Source: DAOVIY01 sp964441595
Lineage (GTDB): Bacteria > Patescibacteriota > Minisyncoccia > UBA6257
Length of the DNA stretch: 20,356 bases
Assembly (NCBI GenBank): GCA_964441595.1
Contig: CAYTXM010000007.1
Location: 1-20,356, forward strand
Reading direction: 5' to 3'
Shown: positions 15,865 through 20,356 of the stretch, piece by piece
Numbering within the stretch: position 1 is the stretch's first letter
How the letters are laid out: every line of letters starts with the position of its first letter
Notes under the pieces: generated by a model
Told to the model about the DNA's origin: nothing
Database searches by the model: none
The model's input: the letters and a program-made list of their open reading frames with translations, nothing else
Translations under genes and position numbers: made by a program

Positions 15865-18207
15865 TTACTTCATCTTTATCTCTGCCGAAAGTATATTTTT
15901 AACATTATTTACCAAAAGGGATTTAAACCTCTGCTCTAATTCTTTATAGAAATAATAACTTTCTCTCTTGTATTCTATTAATGGATCTTTTCCGCCATAA
16001 GCCCGCAAGGATGTGGAGTCCCGCAAAAATTCCATTTTTTCAATATGTTCTAGCCATAAAGTATCTAATAATCTTAAGGAAACCGCTTTTAATATTTCCA
16101 ACAATTTTTCTTCTTTAACAGCAGACGCTCTTTCTTGAAAATCTTCTTCTGGAAATTTCTCATTTGTTTCCAAGAAAAGATTTATAATATAATCTTTTAG
16201 TTTTTTATCTTCAGCTTTTTCTAATGTCTCATCTCTCATTTGATAAAATGCCGCTCGTTGTTTATTAATAACGTTATCATATTCCAAAATATGTTTTCTA
16301 ATATCAAAATAAAATCCTTCAATTTTCGATTGGGACATTTCTATGGCCCTGGTAACCATTTTATGTTCAATTGGTTCGTCTTCTGGCCATCCTAATTTCT
16401 TCATCATATTAGATAAATATTTTGGAGCAAAAACGCGCATTAAATCATCTTCCAAGGAAATAAAGAATTGGGAAAAACCTGGATCCCCTTGCCGTCCGGA
16501 TCTTCCTCTTAACTGATTATCAATTCGCCTGGCTTCATGTCGTTCAGTTCCCAAAACATAAAGACCGCCTAATTCTAAAACTTTTGCCCTTTGCTCTTCA
16601 TCAGGTGGATTGCCTCCCAAAGTAATATCAACGCCCCTACCAGCCATATTAGTAGCTACTGTAACTGCACCTAATCTTCCTGCTTGAGCAATTATCTCCC
16701 CTTCCTTCTCATTATTTTTGGCATTTAAGATATTATGAGAAATACCTTCTCTTTTTAAATATAAGCTTAGTAATTCATTCTTTTCCACTGAAGGAGTTCC
16801 AATTAAAATTGGCTGGCCTTTTTGACTCCTTTCTTTCACCTCTTTAGTAATAGCTTTTAATTTACCTTCTTCTGCCCCATAAACCCTATCGGGCAGATCT
16901 TTTCTTATCATTGGTTTATTAGTTGGAATAACTATAACTTCCGCGTCATAAACTTTTTTAAATTCTTCTGCGGAAGTGAAAGCGGTTCCAGTCATTCCTG
17001 ACAATTTCTTATACATACGAAAATAATTCTGTAAAGTAATTGTCGCTACTGTTCTGCTTTCTTTTTCTATTTGAACTCTCTCTTTTGCTTCTAAAGCCTG
17101 ATGAAGACCTCCAGAATATCTTCGTCCTGGTAAAAGTCGACCTGTAAATTCATCAATAATCATTACTTTTCCATCTTTCACTAAATAATCACGGTCTTTT
17201 AGAAAAAGATAATTTGCTTTTAAAGCTGTTTCTAAGTGATGCACATATAACAATCCTTTCTCATCAAAAATATTAAATCCAAAAATCTTTTCCACTTTAT
17301 TAAGCCCTTCTTCAGTTAAGGTTACTGCTTTGTCTTTTTTATCTATAATAAAATCCCAATCTTTTTTAAGCTTTGGGACTATTTGAGTAAATTCCTGATA
17401 TAATTTTGCCGCTTGTTGATCTGGCACGGATATGATAAGCGGAGTTCGGGCTTCGTCAATTAAAACACTGTCAACTTCATCAATAATCACATAATTATGT
17501 TCTCTTTGAACTCTTTCTTTAAAAGAATAGACCAAGTGATCGCGTAAATAATCAAATCCAAATTCAGTATTAGTTCCATAGGTAATATCTGCCGAATATG
17601 CTTCTTTTCTATCAACAGGGCGCAAAAATTCTTCAAATACCTTAAATGCCCCTAATTCATCTCTTTTTTGGTCTAATTCTTCTCTTTCTTTTTGAGTTTC
17701 TAATTTATATTCAGGATCATAAATATAAGCTGTTTCATGACTCAAACATCCTACTGTTAATCCTAAATAATCATAAATCTGCCCCATCCAAACACAATCT
17801 CTTTTTGATAGATAATCATTAACAGTAACAACATGAGCACCTTTACCTTCTATTGCATTTAATACTACAGGCAAAGTAGCAGCTAAAGTTTTACCTTCTC
17901 CTGTTTTCATTTCAAGTATTTTTCCTTCATGCAATCCAATACCGCCTAATATTTGTACATCAAAATGCCGCTGCTTTAAAGTGCGTAAACTTGATTCCCG
18001 CGTTAAAGAAAAAACCTCTGAAAGAATTTTATCTAAAGAAGTCCCTTGTTGAACTTCTTTTTTTAATTTATTAATTCTTTTAGAAAATTCCTCCTTGGGT
18101 AATTGATGAATTTCTTTTTCTTTTTCGTTAATCTCAGTAATCACTTTCGCTTTTTGCTTTTGATAACGAACACTGGAATCAGGAAAAAAAATATCTAACA
18201 AAAACAT
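15865..18207 (-). CDS. secA: Preprotein translocase ATPase SecA, short form with insertion
   Basis: 780 residues. SecA drives secretory proteins through SecYEG by ATP hydrolysis. Visible: Walker A MKTGEGKT (100-107), VTVNDYLSKRD, ADITYGTNTEFGFDYLRD, Walker B DEVD (243-246), DEARTPLIIS, and in the second motor domain TNMAGRGVDI and RIDNQLRGRSGRQGDPG. About 40 extra residues (roughly 157-200, Lys/Glu-rich with YIYDPEY) lie between LTVGCLSHE and the ADITYGTN block, where most SecA proteins have a short link. The C-terminus stops after the helical wing (LSAEIKMK), with no C-x-C-x8-CH zinc tail. Both traits are, to my knowledge, usual in CPR SecA. Confidence 0.97.
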   Translation of the reverse strand: MFLLDIFFPDSSVRYQKQKAKVITEINEKEKEIHQLPKEEFSKRINKLKKEVQQGTSLDKILSEVFSLTRESSLRTLKQRHFDVQILGGIGLHEGKILEMKTGEGKTLAATLPVVLNAIEGKGAHVVTVNDYLSKRDCVWMGQIYDYLGLTVGCLSHETAYIYDPEYKLETQKEREELDQKRDELGAFKVFEEFLRPVDRKEAYSADITYGTNTEFGFDYLRDHLVYSFKERVQREHNYVIIDEVDSVLIDEARTPLIISVPDQQAAKLYQEFTQIVPKLKKDWDFIIDKKDKAVTLTEEGLNKVEKIFGFNIFDEKGLLYVHHLETALKANYLFLKDRDYLVKDGKVMIIDEFTGRLLPGRRYSGGLHQALEAKERVQIEKESRTVATITLQNYFRMYKKLSGMTGTAFTSAEEFKKVYDAEVIVIPTNKPMIRKDLPDRVYGAEEGKLKAITKEVKERSQKGQPILIGTPSVEKNELLSLYLKREGISHNILNAKNNEKEGEIIAQAGRLGAVTVATNMAGRGVDITLGGNPPDEEQRAKVLELGGLYVLGTERHEARRIDNQLRGRSGRQGDPGFSQFFISLEDDLMRVFAPKYLSNMMKKLGWPEDEPIEHKMVTRAIEMSQSKIEGFYFDIRKHILEYDNVINKQRAAFYQMRDETLEKAEDKKLKDYIINLFLETNEKFPEEDFQERASAVKEEKLLEILKAVSLRLLDTLWLEHIEKMEFLRDSTSLRAYGGKDPLIEYKRESYYFYKELEQRFKSLLVNNVKNILSAEIKMK

Positions 18208-18215
18208 ATATAAAA

Positions 18216-18572
18216 TTAAAAATGTAATTTATCTTTCAATGCACGCGCTAATCTTCTAAAACGACCTTTTCTTAATTCTTTATTTTTAATCATCGAACTC
18301 TTTAATTTATCACATAACCTGTCCGTTGTTTCTTCAATATTATTTCCTTGCACTTTACATATTATATCTTTCCCAGGAATGGCAAAATTAGCTTCAGCAA
18401 AAAAAATTTCTCCAGTCTCCTGATTGGAAGTAACTTTTCCCATTGTGATTGTCAATAAAGATCTTTCACCATAACGTTGACCAACTTTTTCTAAATTTTT
18501 TATTCTTTTTTTTAAATATTCTTTCTGTTGATCCAATAATTTAATATTCACTGGTACGATTTTAATATTCAT
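18216..18572 (-). CDS. hpf: Ribosome hibernation promoting factor (HPF/RaiA family), short form
   Basis: 118 residues from ATG 18572 (MNIKIVPVNIKLLDQQKEYL). An ATG five codons earlier lies too close to the putative -10 element. The fold pattern fits HPF/YfiA: beta-strand, helix LKKRIKNLEKV, strand LLTITMGKV, then FAEANFAIPGKDIICKVQGNNIEETTDRLCDKLKSSMIK. The basic tail KGRFRRLARALKDKLHF would bind rRNA. The long-form dimerisation domain is absent. Family role: occupies the A- and P-site region of idle 30S subunits. Located 8 nt before secA, the same hpf-secA adjacency as in Firmicutes. Confidence 0.9.
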   Translation of the reverse strand: MNIKIVPVNIKLLDQQKEYLKKRIKNLEKVGQRYGERSLLTITMGKVTSNQETGEIFFAEANFAIPGKDIICKVQGNNIEETTDRLCDKLKSSMIKNKELRKGRFRRLARALKDKLHF

Positions 18573-18585
18573 AGCATTTAAACGC

Positions 18586-18591
18586 ATTATA
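18586..18591 (-). promoter_or_regulatory. Putative -10 element for hpf-secA
   Basis: Minus-strand TATAAT, with no good -35 (TTTTTA at 18609-18614, 17 nt away). If used, transcription starts about 7 nt before the ATG at 18572, so the message would be nearly leaderless. Confidence 0.4.
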
Positions 18592-18630
18592 TTTACTTAA
18601 ATCTTACCTAAAAAAGGGCTATAAAGCAAA

Positions 18631-18659
18631 CCCCGCTAGAAATAATGCTTCTAACGGGG
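18631..18659 (-). terminator. Rho-independent terminator of the histone-like gene
   Basis: Arms 18631-18641 and 18649-18659 pair over 11 bp with one G-U and a 7-nt loop; four G-C pairs close the base. The minus strand continues TTTGCTTTAT. It lies 20 nt after the stop codon at 18680 and separates this gene from hpf-secA. Confidence 0.85.
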
Positions 18660-18679
18660 AATGTTGCCTTGTTGAAAAA

Positions 18680-18954
18680 CTATCTTCTCTTCTTGGCTCT
18701 CTTTGTCTTTTTAACTGTCCTTTTAACTTTCTTGGTTGCTTTTCTCTTTCTTTTAGCAGGTTTTTTAACTTTCTTAACTCTTTTTTTAGCGACTTTTTTA
18801 ACTCTCTTTCTTACAACCTTTCNNNNNNNNNNNNNNNNNNNNNNNNNNNNNNNNNNNNNNNNNNNNNNNNNNNNNNNNNNNNNNNNNNNNNNNNNNNNNN
18901 NNNNNNNNNNNNNNNNNNNNNNTTTGCAACTTTTTTAACTTTTCTTTTGGCCAT
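18680..18954 (-). CDS. Lys/Arg-rich histone H1-like DNA-binding protein, interrupted by an assembly gap
   Basis: The frame starts at ATG 18954 (MAKRKVKKVA), enters the N gap, and resumes as KVVRKRVKKVAKKRVKKVKK with further K/R/A/T/P repeats to TAG at 18680. Nearly all residues are Lys, Arg, Val, Ala or Thr, like the C-terminal tails of histone H1 and bacterial HctB or AlgP-type proteins that bind and compact DNA without a folded domain. Total length cannot be known: the gap is exactly 100 N, surely a placeholder, and the coordinates do not give a multiple of three. Internal repeats in both flanks probably broke the assembly. Function is inferred from composition only. Confidence 0.8.
18823..18922. 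other. Assembly gap of 100 N
   Basis: Exactly 100 undetermined bases, a conventional scaffold placeholder. Both flanks encode the same type of Lys/Arg-rich repeat in the same direction, which supports the join, but the true length is unknown. Confidence 0.98.
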
Positions 18955-18976
18955 GTTTTTTATTATTTTTTTAAAT

Positions 18977-19042
18977 CAAGCAGCCGACCAACCTTGAGAA
19001 GTGATAACAGGTTTCCTATATTATGCGAATAGGCACTGCTCG
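18977..19042 (-). promoter_or_regulatory. Predicted three-way-junction RNA in the leader of the histone-like gene
   Basis: Three nested pairings: 18977-18983 with 19036-19042 (7 bp, one G-U on the minus strand), 18990-18994 with 19009-19013 (5 bp), and 19015-19019 with 19029-19033 (5 bp). Read on the minus strand it lies 22 nt before the ATG. Read on the plus strand it ends in GTTTTTTT, so it could instead terminate antisense transcription. I do not recognise the family. Confidence 0.4.
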
Positions 19043-19074
19043 TTTTTTTAAAATTAATTTAAAATTAGTTTCCT

Positions 19075-19108
19075 ATTATAATTTTAACTCTAAAAAAAGT
19101 TATGTCAA
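19075..19108 (-). promoter_or_regulatory. Putative promoter of the histone-like gene
   Basis: Minus-strand TATAAT (19075-19080). A perfect TTGACA (19103-19108) overlaps the murB stop codon, but the spacing is 22 nt, too long for a standard promoter, so the -10 may work alone. The predicted leader is about 114 nt and contains the structure at 18977-19042. Confidence 0.45.
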
Positions 19109-20031
19109 TAGCTAACGACGATAATTTCTTCTTCTAATTTAATTTTAAATTTTTTATAAACTTTTTCTTTACAAAGATTGATTAAAGACAATACATCTTT
19201 TGCTTTTGCATTTTTAATATTAATAATTACATTAGCATGGAAATCAGAAATCATTGCTCCGCCATATTTTTTCCCTTTTAAATTACATTTTTCAATAAAC
19301 CAGCCAGTAGAAATTTTTTCTTTTCTTATAATCGCCCCTTTCCTATATTTAGAGGGCACATTTTTGGCAAAAATGTTTTTAAATATACTCCCAGCTGAAG
19401 GGTATTTAAATAAGCCTTTTTTAATCTTATATTGCCAATAATCTTTTGTTTTTTCCCTTATCTTTATTTTATCCCCTTTCTTAATAAACAGTTCAACTTC
19501 CCAAATAATTTCTTTGTTCTTTTTAAAAACACTTCTCCTGTATTGAAACTTACAATCTTTTTGTAAATATATTTTTTCTTTATATGTTTTTAAATCTATG
19601 GTTCTAATTTTCTTTACAAATTTTCCAAAATCATATCCAAAGCCACCAGCATTACAAAAAACTGCTCCGCCAATTGTCGCTGGAATTCCGTTAGCCCATT
19701 CCAATCCTTCAAGCCCTTTATTTAAAAATTTTTGCAATAATTCCATAAACATCATCCCTGCTCCAACAACAATTGTTTTTTGATTTATCTTTTTTATTTT
19801 ATTATTTTCTATTTTAATTACTATCCCTTTATATTTTTTATCAGAAAATAAAACATTAGAACCATTTCCCAAAATAAAAACGGGCAAGGAATTCTCCTTT
19901 GCCCAACGTAAGGTTTTAATCAATTTATCTCTTGAAGATACTTTTATAAAATATTTTGTTTTTCCACCAATACGAAAAGTATTGTAATTTTTTAATGAAA
20001 CATCTTTTTTTATCCAACGAGGAATTTTCAT
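19105..20031 (-). CDS. murB: UDP-N-acetylenolpyruvoylglucosamine reductase
   Basis: 308 residues. MurB reduces UDP-GlcNAc-enolpyruvate to UDP-MurNAc with NADPH and FAD, a committed step of peptidoglycan synthesis. Visible: the FAD-binding region NYNTFRIGG (15-23) and GNGSNVLFSD (55-64); GLEWANGIPATIGGAVFCNAGG (109-130); FQYRRSVF (162-169); the proton-donor serine S215 in PSAGSIFKN; HANVIIN (265-271); and a Glu cluster near the C-terminus (LEEEI). The protein is unusually lysine-rich compared with genes left of the gap. It has its own promoter and a structured leader. No neighbouring mur genes are visible. Confidence 0.96.
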   Translation of the reverse strand: MKIPRWIKKDVSLKNYNTFRIGGKTKYFIKVSSRDKLIKTLRWAKENSLPVFILGNGSNVLFSDKKYKGIVIKIENNKIKKINQKTIVVGAGMMFMELLQKFLNKGLEGLEWANGIPATIGGAVFCNAGGFGYDFGKFVKKIRTIDLKTYKEKIYLQKDCKFQYRRSVFKKNKEIIWEVELFIKKGDKIKIREKTKDYWQYKIKKGLFKYPSAGSIFKNIFAKNVPSKYRKGAIIRKEKISTGWFIEKCNLKGKKYGGAMISDFHANVIINIKNAKAKDVLSLINLCKEKVYKKFKIKLEEEIIVVSY

Positions 20032-20042
20032 AATAAGAAAAT

Positions 20043-20106
20043 GGGGCCTGGAAGGGTATACTCCTATACTATTTGTTATAAGTGAGTGCTCAGCCTCCAG
20101 AACCCC
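20043..20106 (-). promoter_or_regulatory. Structured 5' leader of murB
   Basis: Outer pairing 20043-20046 with 20103-20106 (GGGG/CCCC) continues into 20048-20052 with 20096-20100 (CTGGA/TCCAG). Inside, 20056-20060 pairs with 20065-20069 around a 4-nt loop. The element starts near the predicted transcription start and ends 11 nt before the ATG, leaving little room for another leader function. It is not a riboswitch class I recognise; a short U-rich run (TTTTCTTATT) after the stem would also allow attenuation. Confidence 0.55.
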
Positions 20107-20112
20107 AAATAA

Positions 20113-20141
20113 AGTGTAAACATATTAAATCAACAAGTCAA
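20113..20141 (-). promoter_or_regulatory. sigma70-type promoter of murB
   Basis: Minus-strand TTGACT (20136-20141), a 17-nt spacer, TACACT (20113-20118). The predicted start, near 20106, coincides with the base of the leader stem. Confidence 0.7.
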
Positions 20142-20148
20142 GAAGAAT

Positions 20149-20184
20149 AATAAAAAAAAATTCCCGCCTCGTAAAACGAGACGG
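20149..20184 (-). terminator. Strong Rho-independent terminator of the candidate small RNA
   Basis: Arms 20164-20172 and 20176-20184 pair over 9 bp (one G-U) with a 3-nt loop. On the minus strand the hairpin is followed by GAATTTTTTTTTATT. It is the best intrinsic terminator in the window. Confidence 0.9.
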
Positions 20185-20258
20185 AAATGCAACAAATAGT
20201 TGGGTTGTTTTGATAAAAAACAGAGTTTTTTCTCAGAACAACAAACACCCACTTGATT
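20150..20258 (-). ncRNA. Candidate small RNA of about 105-110 nt
   Basis: A transcript predicted from the promoter at 20262-20290 to the terminator at 20149-20184. It contains a possible long-range stem (GGGTGTTTG with CAAAACAACCC) enclosing a TGTTTT/AAAACA hairpin. No known family (SRP, 6S, tmRNA, RNase P) is recognised. A GTG-started frame near the 5' end runs through the terminator hairpin without a stop and is not credible as a gene. The existence of the transcript is inferred from its signals only. Confidence 0.6.
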
Positions 20259-20261
20259 TGT

Positions 20262-20290
20262 ATTATACTCCATTTCTTCCTAAAAATCAA
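20262..20290 (-). promoter_or_regulatory. sigma70-type promoter of the candidate small RNA
   Basis: Minus-strand TTGATT (20285-20290), a 17-nt spacer, TATAAT (20262-20267), with an ideal -10 and optimal spacing. The predicted start is near 20257-20259. Confidence 0.8.
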
Positions 20291-20356
20291 GGGTTTCTAG
20301 ATATATTAGAAAGTTTGAAGAGGTTGTTGAGAAAACGATAGCGATTAGCGTGTTTT
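20291..20356. other. Unassigned edge sequence
   Basis: Short open frames exist on both strands, including a minus-strand frame that could be the C-terminus of a gene starting beyond the window. None is long enough to support a call. Confidence 0.5.

Noticed and set aside
18645..18938. Plus-strand hydrophobic Leu/Phe-rich frame across the N gap
   Set aside because: It is the reverse complement of the Lys/Arg-rich gene; AAA/AAG codons read backwards give Phe and Leu.
18977..19042. SRP (4.5S) RNA, suggested by AGCAGCC on the plus strand
   Set aside because: The matching upstream strand of SRP domain IV and its tetraloop are missing, and the surrounding pairing is a three-way junction, not a long hairpin.
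20150..20258. GTG-started small ORF within the candidate small RNA
   Set aside because: It runs through the terminator hairpin and U-tract, giving a Phe/Leu/Ile run, so it cannot be translated from the terminated transcript.
20299..20356. Plus-strand open frame reading KFEEVVEKTIAISVF at the right edge
   Set aside because: No ATG, GTG or TTG start is in position, and only about 20 codons are visible.

Overview
The window looks like part of a Candidate Phyla Radiation (Patescibacteria) genome, most probably Parcubacteria-like. The evidence is low-GC, lysine-rich coding sequence, a 16S rRNA with the altered universal primer sites typical of CPR bacteria, an isolated 16S gene with no 23S next to it, a compact Gram-positive-style type IV pilus cluster, and no Shine-Dalgarno motif before any gene. 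UGA is an ordinary stop codon here, which argues against the recoded lineages Gracilibacteria and SR1/Absconditabacteria. Every supported gene lies on the minus strand, so transcription runs from high to low coordinates.

Layout from right to left in coordinates (5' to 3' of transcription): (a) 20032-20356 has no protein gene that I can support, but holds a candidate small RNA of about 105 nt with its own promoter and terminator, then a murB promoter and a structured murB leader; (b) murB; (c) a structured leader and a very Lys/Arg-rich histone H1-like gene, interrupted by a 100-N assembly gap and followed by a strong terminator; (d) hpf-secA-scpA-scpB-dacA-like-mraY, a compact run for ribosome hibernation, protein export, chromosome segregation and cell wall synthesis; (e) a run of about 10 kb from one good promoter: pilT-pilC-pilin-pilD-three prepilin-like proteins-PilX-like-ligA-gatC-gatA-small membrane protein, almost all overlapping or spaced by less than 40 nt; (f) four tRNA genes (initiator Met, Met, Asp, Arg) behind one promoter; (g) a monocistronic 16S rRNA transcription unit; (h) a response regulator cut by the left edge.

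The most unusual material is in the translation-initiation parts. The 16S 3' end keeps helix 45 with its GGAA loop, but the following tail has no CCUCC anti-Shine-Dalgarno core, and no gene in the window has a usable Shine-Dalgarno sequence. The initiator tRNA in the adjacent operon is also non-canonical: C33, G55 and no G18G19 pair, while it keeps C1xA72 and A11-U24. It is the only tRNA here with an encoded CCA. Together these suggest a lineage that has remodelled start-codon recognition. The 16S unit is complete and readable: promoter, boxA, a leader/trailer processing duplex of about 29 bp, and a hairpin terminator.

The pilus genes supply a retraction ATPase, a platform protein, a prepilin peptidase, a major pilin and several minor pilins. 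The extension ATPase PilB and the alignment proteins PilM/N/O are not in the window. murB, mraY and the D,D-carboxypeptidase show that the cell makes its own peptidoglycan. ligA and gatCA are housekeeping genes carried at the end of the pilus operon.
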